A DNA stretch of 64,000 nucleotides, taken from positions 1,364,001-1,428,000 of the forward strand of contig CAWCOL010000009.1 of the NCBI GenBank assembly GCA_963797175.1, written 5' to 3'. Position numbers and translations under genes: made by a program. The notes under the pieces are model-generated. The model was not told where the DNA came from, made no database searches, and saw only the letters and a list, made by a program, of their open reading frames with translations. This document shows, piece after piece, positions 35,021-47,767 of the stretch. Source of the stretch: DATLLN01 sp963797175. Lineage in GTDB: Bacteria > Actinomycetota > Thermoleophilia > Gaiellales > JAICJC01. Each line of letters starts with the position of its first letter. The stretch's first letter is position 1.

Positions 35021-35729
35021 TCACTGGTTCTCGAGCAGCTCCTCGGCGGGCACGTCGCGCAGCACCCGCGCCGGCGCTCCCACCACCACGCACCCGCGGC
35101 GGCACGTCGCGCAGCACCAGCGCCCCGGCGCCGACGAACGCCTCCTCGCCGATCTCCACGCCGGGCAGCAGCGTCGCCGCTCCGCCCACGCGGGCGCCGC
35201 GGCGGATCGTCGCGCCCCGGGTGAGGGCGTGCCGCGCCTCGGTGCGGCCCATGAAGTTGTCGTTCGTGGTGACGACGCAGGGGGCGATGAAGACGTCCTC
35301 CTCGAGCACGCAGTGCGCCGTGATGTAGGCGTTGGTCTGGATCCTGGTGCGGCTTCCGATCGCGTTGTCGTTCTCGACGCAGACGCCGCGGCCGATCACC
35401 ACGTCGTCGCCGATCGTGCACCGCTCGCGCACCGTGGCCAGGTCGCCGACGACGCAGCGGTCGCCCAGCACCGATCCCGCCGACAGCACCGCTCCGGCCG
35501 ACACCATGCAGCCCGCGCCCAGGCGGAGCGGCCCACCCAGCGCACCATGCGAGGTCGATCGCGCCGCGAGCATCGGCCGCTTGCCCAGCACCGCGCCGTC
35601 GCCGATCCGGACACCGTCGCCCAGCACCGTCCCCTCGTGGACGGTGACGCCGGCGCCGAACAGGACGTCCTCGCCGATCTCGGCGTCCGGTGCCAGCACC
35701 AGCCCGGGCGCCTCGGCGGCCGGCCACAT
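35021..35729 (-). CDS. Left-handed beta-helix N-acetyltransferase, WbpD/WlbB-like (frame break near 35095)
   Basis: This is a hexapeptide-repeat acyltransferase of about 235 residues. Repeats of the [LIV]-G-x4 type run through PDAEIGEDVLFGAGVTVHEG, TVLGDGVRIGDGAVLG, VLGDRCVVGDLATV, TIGDDVVIGRGVCVENDN and RGARVGGAATLLPGVEIGE. ENDN and FIAPCVVTTNDNFMGR are typical of WbpD-like enzymes that N-acetylate a 3-amino group on a UDP-sugar acid. The end VLRDVPPR continues in the next frame as CVVVGAPARVLRDVPAEELLENQ after removal of one G near 35095. The ATG overlaps the stop of the dehydrogenase gene in a TGATG arrangement. Neighbouring epimerase and dehydrogenases support a diacetamido-uronic acid pathway. 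Confidence 0.85.
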
Positions 35730-36744
35730 CACGCCCGCGCCACCTCCAGCACCTGCGTCGCGCCGCCCTGCCTCGACCGAGCGATCCATCGCCTCCAGCA
35801 CCTCGACGACGGCGAGGCCCTCGTCCACGCCCGCGCGCTCGACCACGCCCGTGCGCACCGCCTCCAGGAACGCGCGGCACTCGATCCGCAGCGGCTCCTC
35901 CCCGCAGATGGCCGGCGCGTAGATGTCGCCGGTGTGCGTGCTGGGCGGGCCGTTGGGGATGATCACCGGCCCCTTGTCGTACACGGTGACCTTGCGCTCG
36001 GGCTCCATGTCGTCGAACACGGCCATCTTCTTCGAGCCGACCACGGTCATCTTGCGCATCTTGTGCGGGTCGAGCCACGAGAGGTGCAGGTGGCCGATCT
36101 GCCCGGTGTCGAACTTGACGTAGCCGAACACGACGTCCTCGACGTCCCGCTGCAGGTAGGCCTCGCCGCGCGCCCAGACCTCCACCGGCCGGCCGTCCAG
36201 CAGGTGCAGCACCACCGAGATGTCGTGGACGCCGAGGCTCCAGAGGGCGTTCTCCTCCTCGCGGATCACGCCCAGGTTGACGCGGTTGCCGTAGACGTAG
36301 AGGACGTCGCCCAGCTCGCCCGAGTCGATCAGCTCGCGGAGCTTCGTCACCGCCGGATGGAAGCGCAGCAGGTGGCCGACCATGAGGACGCGATCCGATG
36401 CCCGCACCGCCTCGCGCAGCTCTTTCGCCTGCTCGAGGTTCCACGCCATCGGCTTCTCGACGAAGACGTGCTTGCCGGCGGCGAGCGCCGCGCGGGCGAG
36501 GTCGTGAGTGCGTGGGCACCGGCGTCGCCAGCACGACCGCCTCCAGGTCGGGGTCGGCCAGCAGGTCGCCGAACTCGGCCGTGAACCGCACGCCCGGGTG
36601 CTGCGCCTCCCAGACGGCGCGCGTGGCGGCGTCGGCGTCGCAGGCCCAGCGCAGGTCGGCCTCGGGCAGCAGGGCGAAGTTGCGCAGCAGGTTCTTGCCC
36701 CAGTAGCCGAGCCCGACGACGCCGATCCGCACCGGATCCGTCAC
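35729..36744 (-). CDS. Gfo/Idh/MocA-family dehydrogenase, WlbA/WbpB-like (two frame breaks)
   Basis: This is an NAD-dependent oxidoreductase of about 338 residues. The Rossmann motif VRIGVVGLGYWGKNLLRNFA follows the GTG start (36742-36744), then VVLATPVPTH. Removal of one base near 36506 leads through the reconstructed EKP region to MAWNLEQAKELREAV and VLMVGHLLRFHPAVTKLREL. Substrate-binding patterns are WSLGVHDISVVLHLLDG and AICGEEPLRIECRAFLEAVRTG. A second extra base near 35766 restores the end GGATQVLEVARA. WlbA/WbpB enzymes oxidise C3 of UDP-GlcNAc uronic acid before transamination. No aminotransferase (WbpE) gene is visible here. The start overlaps the wbpA-like stop. Confidence 0.88.
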
Positions 36745-38006
36745 AGCCGCTCCACCTTCCCGTCCACCTCGGGCACGACGTTTCGGAAGTCGAGCAGGAG
36801 CTTCGCACGATCGGCGACGTGCGCGTAGTCGACGCTCGAGTGGGCGGCGACGACGCAGACGATGTCGGCCCGCTCCAGCACCTCGTCGTCGAGCGCGACC
36901 GAGTCCAGCTCGATGCCCTCGGGTCGCAGCGACGGCACGTGCGGGTCGTGGTAGCTGAGGTCGGCGCCCAGCTCGCCGAGCAGCTCGATCAGTCGCAGGG
37001 CGGGCGACTCGCGGACGTCGCCGACGTCGTTCTTGTAGGCAACGCCGAGCAGCAGCACGCCGCTGCCGGACACGGGCTTGCGGTGCCGGTTGAGCGCCCG
37101 GCCGATCCGCTCGGCGCAGTAGTAGGGCATGTGCGTGTTGACCTTGCCGGCCAGCTCGATGAACTCGGTCTGGAAGTCGAACTGCCGCGCGCGCCACGAG
37201 AGGTAGAAGGGGTCGATCGGGATGCAGTGGCCGCCCAGGCCGGGGCCGGGGGAGAAGCGCATGAACCCGTACGGCTTGGTGGCGGCGGCGTCGACCACCT
37301 CCCACACGTTCAGGCCCAGCCGCTCGCACAGCATCGCCAGCTCGTTGACCAGCGCGATGTTGACGCTGCGGAAGATGTTCTCGAGCAGCTTGACCAGCTC
37401 GGCCGCGTCGGGCGAGGAGACGGGCACGACCGTGTCCACGCACAGGCGGTACAGCTCGGTCGCTCGCTCCAGGCACGCAGGCGTGAGGCCGCCGACCACC
37501 TTGGGCGTGGTGCGGATCGTGAAGTCGGTGCGGCCGGGATCGATCCGCTCGGGCGACATCGCCAGGTGGAAGTCGCGGCCCGCGGCCAGGCCGGAGCGCT
37601 CGAGGATCGGCTGCAGCACGTCGCGCGTCGTGCCCGGGTAGGTGGTGGACTCGAGCACGACCAGCCCACCGCGGCGCAGGTGGGGTGCGATCGCCTCGGC
37701 GGCGGCCGCGATCATCGAGACGTCCGGCTCGCGGTTCTCCGAGAGCGGCGTGGGGACGCAGATCAGGATCGCGCGGCAGTCCGCCACGCCGGCGTAGTCG
37801 GTCGTCGCCGTCAGCGAGCCGTCCCCGACGTGGCGGGCGACGTCCGCGGAGGGCACGTCCTCGATGTGGCTCTCGCCGCGGCCGATCGCCGCCACCTTCG
37901 CCGCGTCGATGTCCACGCAGACGACGCGTTCGCCCGCCTCCGCGAACGCGATGGCGAGCGGGAGGCCGACGTAGCCGGCGCCGATGATCGCTACCCCGTG
38001 GGCCAT
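36741..38006 (-). CDS. wbpA: UDP-N-acetyl-sugar 6-dehydrogenase (WbpA/WecC family)
   Basis: This is a 421-residue nucleotide-sugar dehydrogenase that oxidises C6 of a UDP-HexNAc in two steps to the uronic acid. The NAD-binding motif is VAIIGAGYVGLPLAIAFAEA, and GESHIEDVPS and LICVPTPLSENREPD are family markers. The catalytic cysteine is Cys261 in GPGLGGHCIPIDPFYLSWRA. The helix KLLENIFRSVNIALVNELAM and the C-terminal domain LLLGVAYKNDVGDVRESPAL are also typical. The WbpA branch uses UDP-GlcNAc, and the closely related WecC uses UDP-ManNAc. With the 2-epimerase next door either order is possible. The start is 12 bases after the epimerase stop. Confidence 0.9.
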   Translation of the reverse strand: MAHGVAIIGAGYVGLPLAIAFAEAGERVVCVDIDAAKVAAIGRGESHIEDVPSADVARHVGDGSLTATTDYAGVADCRAILICVPTPLSENREPDVSMIAAAAEAIAPHLRRGGLVVLESTTYPGTTRDVLQPILERSGLAAGRDFHLAMSPERIDPGRTDFTIRTTPKVVGGLTPACLERATELYRLCVDTVVPVSSPDAAELVKLLENIFRSVNIALVNELAMLCERLGLNVWEVVDAAATKPYGFMRFSPGPGLGGHCIPIDPFYLSWRARQFDFQTEFIELAGKVNTHMPYYCAERIGRALNRHRKPVSGSGVLLLGVAYKNDVGDVRESPALRLIELLGELGADLSYHDPHVPSLRPEGIELDSVALDDEVLERADIVCVVAAHSSVDYAHVADRAKLLLDFRNVVPEVDGKVERL

Positions 38007-38018
38007 CGGCAGCAGATG

Positions 38019-39095
38019 CTATCCAGCGCCCGGTGCGCGGGCGGCGATCAGGTCGGCGATCCGCTCGGCCGCGTGGCCGTCGCCGTAGAGCGGCGGGTGC
38101 TCATCGGGCACCGGCGGCCCGGACGCGAGGGCGGCCCGGACGGCCGCGGCGTCGAGGTGCACGAGGCGGTTCCAGCCGAGCTCGATCGTCTCCTTCCACT
38201 CGCTGGTGTCGCGCATCGTCAGGCAGGGCACGCGGTACAGGTACGCCTCCTTCTGGAGGCCGCCCGAGTCGGTCAGGCACACCCGCGCGGAGATCAGCAG
38301 CGCCATGAAGTCGAGGTAGCCGAGCGGGGGCGTGAGGATCGCCGCCGCGGCGGCGCGAGGCAGCAGTCCGGCGGCGTCGAGCGCGTTGCGCGTGCGCGGG
38401 TGCAGCGGCAGCACCAGCGGCTCCTCCACCGTCTCCAGCACCGTCACCAATGCGGGCAACGAGTCGGGCAGCGTGGTGAACTGCCGGTGCGCGGTGGCGA
38501 TCACGTAGCCTCCCGGGACGACGCCGAACCGGTCGAGCACGTCGGTGCGCTCGCGGGCGATCGGGCCGAAGCGGTGGGCGACGTCCACCATCACGTCGCC
38601 GACCAGGTGGACGCCGCCCCCGGCGCCCTCGCGCTCCAGGTTGGCGACGGCGATGCTGCTCGAGCAGAACCGCAGGTCGCTGAGCGCGTCCACCACCACG
38701 CGGTTGACCTCCTCCGGCATCGCCCGGTCGAACGAGCGCTCGCCCGCCTCGATGTGCCCCAGCGCCCGCCCCGTCTTTGACGCCACCAGCGCGCCGGCCA
38801 GCGTCGAGTTCGTGTCGCCGTAGACCAGCACCAGGTCGGGCGCCTCGCCGGCCAGCACCGGATCCAGCCCCTCCATCATCCGCGCCGTCTGGGCGGCATG
38901 GCTGCCCGGGCCGCTGGCGATGCGGTGGTCGGGGGCGGGCATCTCCAGCTCGGCGAAGAAGACGTCGGAGAGATCGGCGTCGTAGTGCTGGCCGGTGTGC
39001 ACCAGCACGTGGTCGCAGACCGGGCGCAGCGCCTGCACGAGCGGCGCGGCCTTGATGAACTGCGGCCGGTTGCCGACCACGGAGACCACCTTCAT
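38019..39095 (-). CDS. wecB: UDP-N-acetylglucosamine 2-epimerase (WecB/WbpI family)
   Basis: This is a 358-residue GT-B-fold epimerase that inverts C2 of a UDP-HexNAc. Signature regions are VVGNRPQFIKAAPLVQAL, VLVHTGQHYDADLSDVFFAE, LVLVYGDTNSTLAGALVASK, LGHIEAGERSFDRAMPEEVN, YVIATAHRQFTTLP, LPLHPRTRNALDAAGLL and LTDSGGLQKEAYLYRVPCLT. These cover the conserved catalytic acids, histidine and the UDP-binding loop. A WbpI-type role (acting on the diacetamido-glucuronic acid) is possible because the WbpA-, WbpB- and WbpD-like genes follow. Length is normal and the frame is intact. It is the first gene of the four-gene nucleotide-sugar operon. Confidence 0.92.
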   Translation of the reverse strand: MKVVSVVGNRPQFIKAAPLVQALRPVCDHVLVHTGQHYDADLSDVFFAELEMPAPDHRIASGPGSHAAQTARMMEGLDPVLAGEAPDLVLVYGDTNSTLAGALVASKTGRALGHIEAGERSFDRAMPEEVNRVVVDALSDLRFCSSSIAVANLEREGAGGGVHLVGDVMVDVAHRFGPIARERTDVLDRFGVVPGGYVIATAHRQFTTLPDSLPALVTVLETVEEPLVLPLHPRTRNALDAAGLLPRAAAAAILTPPLGYLDFMALLISARVCLTDSGGLQKEAYLYRVPCLTMRDTSEWKETIELGWNRLVHLDAAAVRAALASGPPVPDEHPPLYGDGHAAERIADLIAARAPGAG

Positions 39096-39105
39096 GGCGG
39101 GCAGC

Positions 39106-39801
39106 CTACTGACCGAGCCGGGCGCTGATCTCCGCCAGCCTCCCGGTGGCCACCAGCAGCCCGACGCCGATCAGGACGACGCCGGAGACGCGGGTGACGA
39201 GGGCCCAGTGGGCGCGCAGCGGCCGCGTCGCGGCCAGCACGCTGGAGAGCCAGATGCCCGCGGCCAGGAACGGCACGGCCAGCCCGAGCGAGTAGACGAG
39301 CAGCAGCAGGGCGCCGTCGGCCGCGCGGCCCTCGGTGCCCGCGATGGTCAGGATCGAGCCCAGGGTGGGGCCGATGCACGGCGTCCAGCCGATCGCGAAC
39401 GCCGCGCCGGCGAGGCCGGTCCAGAGCGCGCTGCCGTTGCCCATCCGGATCGGCACGCGCACCTCCCGCTGGAACAGCCGCATGCCCGCGGGCAGCACCA
39501 TCAGCACGCCCAGCGCGATGACGATGCTGCCGCCGATCAGCTCGAGGCCGCGGCGGTGCTGGAGGAACTGGCCGCCGAGGATCCCGACGCCGGCGCCCGC
39601 CAGCGTGAACACGACCGTGAACCCGGCGACGAAGCCGGTGGCCGCGCCCACGACGCGCGCCCGCCGGTCCTCCAGCTCGCCGACGGGGACGCCGCTGACC
39701 AGCGAGAGGTAGCCGGGGACGAGCGGCCACACGCAGGGCGAGACGATCGAGACGAGGCCGGCCGCGAAGGCGACGGAGAGCTGTGTCGCCGAGAGGTTCA
39801 T
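39106..39801 (-). CDS. ccdA: CcdA-type cytochrome c biogenesis membrane protein
   Basis: This is a 231-residue membrane protein of the CcdA/DsbD family, which moves electrons from cytosolic thioredoxin across the membrane. About six hydrophobic segments are present. The two redox-cysteine regions are VSIVSPCVWPLVPGYLSL and FAIGWTPCIGPTLGSIL, each with the family proline pattern and one conserved cysteine. The ATG (39799-39801) overlaps the stop of the upstream TlpA-like gene as ATGA. The pairing suggests that CcdA keeps the extracytoplasmic thioredoxin reduced, for cytochrome c maturation or disulfide repair. No Ccs/ResB genes are in the window. Confidence 0.93.
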   Translation of the reverse strand: MNLSATQLSVAFAAGLVSIVSPCVWPLVPGYLSLVSGVPVGELEDRRARVVGAATGFVAGFTVVFTLAGAGVGILGGQFLQHRRGLELIGGSIVIALGVLMVLPAGMRLFQREVRVPIRMGNGSALWTGLAGAAFAIGWTPCIGPTLGSILTIAGTEGRAADGALLLLVYSLGLAVPFLAAGIWLSSVLAATRPLRAHWALVTRVSGVVLIGVGLLVATGRLAEISARLGQ

Positions 39802-40343
39802 CCCGCCAGCAGCCCGTTCAGCACCTTGCCGACCGCCGGTGCGCTGATCGGCCCCAGCTGCTCCCAGACGACGCGGCCGCGCGGATCGACGACGAACGTC
39901 ACCGGCTGGCCGGGGATCTTGAAGGCGCGGGTGAGGTCATCGTTGCCGTCCCACAGGATCGGCCAGGTCATCCCGTAGGTGGTCGCGAAGCTGCGCACGC
40001 CCGAGCGGCTCGAGTCACGGGCGACGGAGAGCATCGTCACGCGGCCCTCGTAGCTGCTGGCGATCTGCGACAGCCGCGGCGCCTCCGCCTTGCACGGCGC
40101 GCACCAGTCGGCGAAGAAGTTGATCACCACCGGCTTGCCGCGGTACTGGGAGAGGTGGACGTCGGCGCCCGCCATCGTCGTCGCCGAGAATGCCGGCGCC
40201 GGGTACTGCTTGGAGATCGCCTGGTAGCCGGTCTCCATCATGTTCGACTGCAAAGCGTCGCTGCGGCTGCGCCCGAAGAGCACGACCGAGATCAGCATCA
40301 CCGACCCGAAGGTGACCAATGCGACGACGAGCACGCGGCGCAT
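39798..40343 (-). CDS. TlpA/ResA-like membrane-anchored thioredoxin
   Basis: This is a 181-residue protein. From ATG 40341-40343 it has one N-terminal membrane anchor (VLVVALVTFGSVMLISVVLFG) and an extracytoplasmic thioredoxin domain. The domain starts YPAPAFSATTMAGADVHLSQ and carries the redox motif FFADWCAPCKAEAPRL. The cis-proline region is IPGQPVTFVVDPRGRVVWE. This is the AhpC/TSA-Redoxin TlpA-like fold used in cytochrome c maturation (ResA, CcmG) or general thiol reduction. The stop overlaps the ccdA start, so the two gene products almost certainly work together. The M42 peptidase gene lies 25 bases upstream on the same strand. Confidence 0.92.
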   Translation of the reverse strand: MRRVLVVALVTFGSVMLISVVLFGRSRSDALQSNMMETGYQAISKQYPAPAFSATTMAGADVHLSQYRGKPVVINFFADWCAPCKAEAPRLSQIASSYEGRVTMLSVARDSSRSGVRSFATTYGMTWPILWDGNDDLTRAFKIPGQPVTFVVDPRGRVVWEQLGPISAPAVGKVLNGLLAG

Positions 40344-40368
40344 GCTCCGTATCGTAGGCCGCGAGGCG

Positions 40369-41423
40369 TCAGTCAGCGGTCGGAGCATCGCCCAGGCGGC
40401 GGGCGAAGGCGGCGACGAGCGCGGCGCACGCCGCGAGGTCGGACGTGTCCACCAGCTCGTTGGGCGAGTGCATGTAGCGCAGCGGCACGCTGACCACGGC
40501 CGTGGGGACGCCGGCGCGGGCGAGGTGGATCGCGTCCGCGTCCGTCCAGGTGTGCCCGTCGGCCGGCTCGACCTGGTAGGGGATGCCCTCGGCGTCCGCC
40601 GCCTCGACCAGCAGCTCGAACATGCGCGGGTGCACCGAGGCGCCGCGGGCCAGGGTGGGGCCGCCGCCGAGCTTGACGTCCCCGGTCTTCTGCTTGGAGG
40701 CGCGTCGGGTGGTCGGCCGCGTGGGTGACGTCGATCGCGAGCGCGGCGTCGGGCGCGAGGCCGAAGGTGGTCGTCCGCGCGCCGGCGAAGGTGGTCTCCT
40801 CCGAGATCGCGGCCACGCCCGTCAGCCGCCACGTGCCGGGCTGCTCGCCGTAGAGCCGCGCCGACTCGGCCGCGACCCATGCCCCGGCGCGGTTGTCGAC
40901 GGCGCGGCTGACGATCCGGCCGCCGCCGGCGTCCACGATCGGCTGCTCGACCACGGCCAGGTCGCCGGTGCGGATGCGCTTGCGCGCGGACTCGCCGTCG
41001 GCGTGGCCGATGTCGATCCAGAGCGCCGAGATCTTGGACGCCTTCTCCCGCTCCTCGCCCTCCTGGAGGTGGCGCGCCTTCTTGCCGACGACGCCCGTCA
41101 CCGGGCCGCCGGAGGCGAGGATGCGCACGCGCTGGCCGACCAGCACCTCGGCGTCCCATCCGCCGACCGGGGCGAACCAGGCGTAGCCCTCGTCGTCCAC
41201 GTGCGTGATGACGAGGCCGATCTCGTCGACGTGGCCGACCACCGAGAGGCGCGGGCCGTCCGCAGGGCCGGTCGTCGCCCAGCTCGATCCGAGCGCGTCG
41301 CTGCCCACGTCGGCGTAGGCCTTGGCGTACGCCCCGCCAGACGCGCGCGGCCGCACGCTCGTCGCCCGAGGGCGCGGCGGCGGCGAGCAGGTCGCGGAAG
41401 AAGGTCAGAGATTCGTCGCGCAT
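40369..41423 (-). CDS. M42-family glutamyl aminopeptidase-like metallopeptidase (two frame breaks)
   Basis: This is a dinuclear zinc aminopeptidase of about 350 residues. The start is ATG 41421-41423 (MRDESLTFFRDLLAAAAPSGDE). One extra base near 41335 leads to GAYAKAYADVGSDALGSSW and the metal-binding motif LSVVGHVDEIGLVITHVDD. Further M42 features are GVVGKKARHLQ, WIDIGHADGESARKRI, GGRIVSRAVDNRAGAWVA (bridging Asp), AAISEETTFAGART (catalytic Glu pair) and ALAIDVTHAADHP. A second extra base near 40700 leads to SKQKTGDVKLGGGP and the last metal ligand in LRYMHSPNELVDTSDL. These enzymes trim peptides in the cytosol. Other M42 members act as endoglucanase-like FrvX proteins, so the peptide role is by family. 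Confidence 0.9.
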
Positions 41424-41469
41424 CCGGTGCGGCGGCAACCATACCCGATGCCGGTAGAATCGAGGGTCG

Positions 41470-41542
41470 GGGCCGTTAGCTCAGCTGGTAGAGCAGGGGA
41501 CTCTTAATCCCAAGGTCGTAGGTTCGATCCCTACACGGCCCA
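41470..41542 (+). tRNA. tRNA-Lys (anticodon CTT)
   Basis: The 73-base cloverleaf has acceptor stem GGGCCGT/ACGGCCC, D-arm GCTCAGCTGGTAGAGC, an anticodon loop CTCTTAA with anticodon CTT, T-arm with GGTTCGATCC and discriminator base A. The 3' CCA is not encoded (next bases are TCG). It reads AAG, the main lysine codon in a high-G+C genome. The 250 bases downstream, to the start of the protease gene, hold no recognisable gene. Confidence 0.97.
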
Positions 41543-41792
41543 TCGCGGCGGATCGGGTGCTCGCCGGGCGTGCAACGCGCTCGGCGGGCGATCGGCACCT
41601 CTGAGCTCAGGGCTGCGTGTCCCGGTCGCTCCATCGTGTGCCCACTGTTGAGAGCGGATTGGCAGATTGACCGCTCGTTGTCCGTGCCGCACACTCTCTG
41701 AGCTACAGTCGCTGGTCGCGTTTGTGCAGGGTCCACATGGGGAGCGTGCACAGAGGCCGGGTCCGGGTCACTCACGAGCAAAGGGAATCTGC

Positions 41793-45584
<3,792 letters not shown>

Positions 45585-45593
45585 GCCCGATGC

Positions 45594-46166
45594 TCAGCTG
45601 CGGCTCGCTGCGGCGCCCGTGAAGTTGACGTCGGCGGTGTCCACGGTGCCCGCCGTGCGGCCGGGTGCCTCGTGGTACGTCCAGTAGAGGTTCGTGTGGG
45701 CGATCACCTTGTCCGGCTCCGGTGCGCCGTACTCGGTGAGATCCTCCGTGGTGTGGGCGTCGGCGACGAGCTCCGCGTCGTAGCCGCGGGTGATCGCGCC
45801 ATGCAGGGTCGAGCGGATGCACGCGTCGGTCTGCGCGCCCGCGATCACGAGCCTGCCGATGCCGCGCTCGGCCAGCACCGACTCCAGCTCGGTCTCCTCG
45901 AAGGAGTCGCCGAACGCCTTTTGCACCAGCGGCTCGGAGTCGCGCCGGACGAGCTCGGGCACGTACTGCCAGGCATCGCTGCCGGGGGCGAGCTCGTCGC
46001 TGTTGTGCTGCACCCAGACGACATCGACGCCGGCGTCACGCGCGCCGTCCACCAGCGTGCCGATGTTGGCGACGACCGCGTCCCTGTCGTAGGCGCCTGA
46101 CATCACGCCGTTCTGCACGTCGATGACGACCAGGGCGGTGTTGGGACGGTTGTCGAGTGTGGTCAT
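45594..46166 (-). CDS. Isochorismatase-family cysteine hydrolase
   Basis: This is a 190-residue hydrolase of the isochorismatase-like superfamily. The catalytic triad is visible: Asp16 in ALVVIDVQNGVM, Lys83 in PLVQKAFGDSFEET, and Cys116 in IAGAQTDACIRSTLHGAI. The cis-peptide pattern is VIAGAQTD. Members act on amides such as nicotinamide, ureidoacrylate or N-carbamoyl compounds, or on isochorismate, and the substrate cannot be read from this sequence. The gene stands alone, converges on the protease gene (stops about ten bases apart) and is divergent from the L,D-transpeptidase gene across a 162-base spacer with no clear site. Confidence 0.9.
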   Translation of the reverse strand: MTTLDNRPNTALVVIDVQNGVMSGAYDRDAVVANIGTLVDGARDAGVDVVWVQHNSDELAPGSDAWQYVPELVRRDSEPLVQKAFGDSFEETELESVLAERGIGRLVIAGAQTDACIRSTLHGAITRGYDAELVADAHTTEDLTEYGAPEPDKVIAHTNLYWTYHEAPGRTAGTVDTADVNFTGAAASRS

Positions 46167-46328
46167 GCTGCCTCCCTCTCCGCGGTGAAGATCATGTTCT
46201 CGACCGATGGTATGCCCGGCGGCGCGGCCCTCCAGTCACGGCCGGAAAGGTGATCATGCCCACGCCTTGAACAGTCCGAGGATGGCTCCGGGTGGGCAAA
46301 ATGCCGATCTTCACCTACCGTATCGTTC

Positions 46329-47612
46329 GTGCGGATGCTGACGACACCGATCGGGCGCCGGGCTGGAGCCGTTGCGGTGCTGCTCGCCGCGCTCGCCGCG
46401 GGGTGCTCCGAGAGCCACACCAGCGCCTCATCCGGGCCGCCGGCCGGCACACAGGCGGCGACGACCGACACGACTCCGGCCGCGCGGATCGCGATCAGCC
46501 CGGCCCGGGGCCAGTGGCGCGTCAAGCCGAACTCGCCGATCACCGTCCAGGTCACGGACGGCACCCTCAAGGCCGTCAGGGTCTGGGGCACCGGCGGACC
46601 GATCCCCGGCCGGCTGATCCATGGCGGCACGGCCTGGCGCAGCAGCACCGGGATGCGCACGTCCACCACCTACACCGTCCACGCTTCGGCGACGAACTCG
46701 GCGGGCGAGCGGACGAAGGCGAGCAGCCGCTTCCACACGCTGACGCCGGCGACCGTCGAGACGATGCAGATCTTCGAGGGCGCGGGCGAGACGTACGGCG
46801 TGGGCATGCCGATCATGCTCACCTTCACGGAGCCGGTCGAGAACAAGCGCGGTGTCGAGCGCGCCCTCTCGATCCGCAGCTCGAAGCCGGTGGTCGGCGC
46901 GTGGTACTGGGACAGCGACACCTCGCTCCAGTTCCGCCCGCGGCGCTACTGGCCGGCGCACACCACCGTCACCTTCACCGGTCGCCTCGACGGCGTCGAG
47001 GTGGCCCCGGGCGTCTACGGCGCGCACAACCTCCAACAGCAGTTCACCATCGGCGACTCCGTGATCGCCGTGGGGAGCACGGCCGACCACCACATCCAGA
47101 TCTACCGCAACGGCCACCTGTTCGCGAACTGGCCGATGAGCTCAGGCAAGCCCGGCGACGACACGCCGAACGGGACGTACCTGACGATCGAGAAGGGCAA
47201 CCCGGTCGAGATGAAGGGCCCCGGCTACGACATCATGGTGCCCTGGTCGGTGCGGTTCACCTGGTCGGGCGACTACCTCCACGACGCCTTTTGGTCGGTC
47301 GGCGAGCAGGGCTTCGCGAACGTCAGCCACGGCTGCGTCAACCTCTCGCCGGCGAACGCCGAGACGTACTACGGCATGGCGGTGCCCGGCAACCCGGTGA
47401 CGATCACCGACAGCCCGCGCGCCGGCGTCCCGGGCAACGGCTGGACGATCTGGTTCCTCAGCTGGCACGACCTCGTGACGGGCAATGTGATGCACCGCGC
47501 GGTGCGTGTGGGGCCGCACGGCAGCACGTACGTCGATCCGCGCACGGTCGGCAAGCACGGCGGGCGGCCGCCGCTGCAGGGCCCCGAGCTGAACAACTCG
47601 CTGGCAGCCTAG
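46329..47612 (+). CDS. L,D-transpeptidase lipoprotein (YkuD with Ig-like domains)
   Basis: This is a 427-residue cell-wall enzyme that makes 3-3 cross-links in peptidoglycan. The signal peptide RAGAVAVLLAALAAGC ends in a lipobox at Cys26. Two Ig-like domains follow: RIAISPARGQWRVKPNSPI and TMQIFEGAGETYGVGMPIMLTFTEP with LSIRSSKPVVGAWYWDSDT. The YkuD domain has QIYRNGHLFANWPMSSGKPG and TPNGTYLTIEKG, then the catalytic motif VSHGCVNLSPANAE (His334, Cys336). This matches the mycobacterial LdtMt2 domain plan, lipobox included. GTG 46329 is given, and ATG 46335 is equally possible. A TACCGTAT sequence about seven bases before the GTG could be a -10 element for a nearly leaderless transcript. Confidence 0.93.
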   Translation: MRMLTTPIGRRAGAVAVLLAALAAGCSESHTSASSGPPAGTQAATTDTTPAARIAISPARGQWRVKPNSPITVQVTDGTLKAVRVWGTGGPIPGRLIHGGTAWRSSTGMRTSTTYTVHASATNSAGERTKASSRFHTLTPATVETMQIFEGAGETYGVGMPIMLTFTEPVENKRGVERALSIRSSKPVVGAWYWDSDTSLQFRPRRYWPAHTTVTFTGRLDGVEVAPGVYGAHNLQQQFTIGDSVIAVGSTADHHIQIYRNGHLFANWPMSSGKPGDDTPNGTYLTIEKGNPVEMKGPGYDIMVPWSVRFTWSGDYLHDAFWSVGEQGFANVSHGCVNLSPANAETYYGMAVPGNPVTITDSPRAGVPGNGWTIWFLSWHDLVTGNVMHRAVRVGPHGSTYVDPRTVGKHGGRPPLQGPELNNSLAA

Positions 47613-47767
47613 GCCGCAAGCATGTAGCGGCCCTTGCCGTCGGACTTGGCCGCGAGCAGAGCCATGTCGGCCGCGTGGATCAGGGCGTCGGCGCTGGCGC
47701 CGTGCTGCGGATGGGTGGCCACGCCGATCGAGGCCGAGACACGGTCGCGGCGGAGCCGCTCCAGCAG
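47609..47767 (-). pseudogene. Remnant of a GGDEF (diguanylate cyclase) C-terminus
   Basis: The minus strand encodes about 52 residues that match the last part of a GGDEF domain: LLERLRRDRVSASIGVATHP, then GASADALIHAADMALLAAK and SDGKGRYMLAA, ending in a proper stop. The GGDEF signature, the substrate-binding half and any sensor domain are missing. Upstream is unrelated sequence leading to the NlpC/P60 gene. It overlaps the end of the L,D-transpeptidase gene by only a few bases. It is a truncated leftover, not a frame-broken complete gene, because no other GGDEF pieces occur in any frame nearby. Confidence 0.75.

Noticed and set aside
35021..36744. A single fused dehydrogenase-acetyltransferase protein
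   Set aside because: One frame does run through both domains, but only because of an extra base near 35766. With it removed the dehydrogenase ends in a normal C-terminus and a TGATG junction appears before the acetyltransferase ATG.
41543..41792. Second tRNA or small RNA after tRNA-Lys
   Set aside because: No second cloverleaf and no clear promoter-terminator pair could be found in this spacer.
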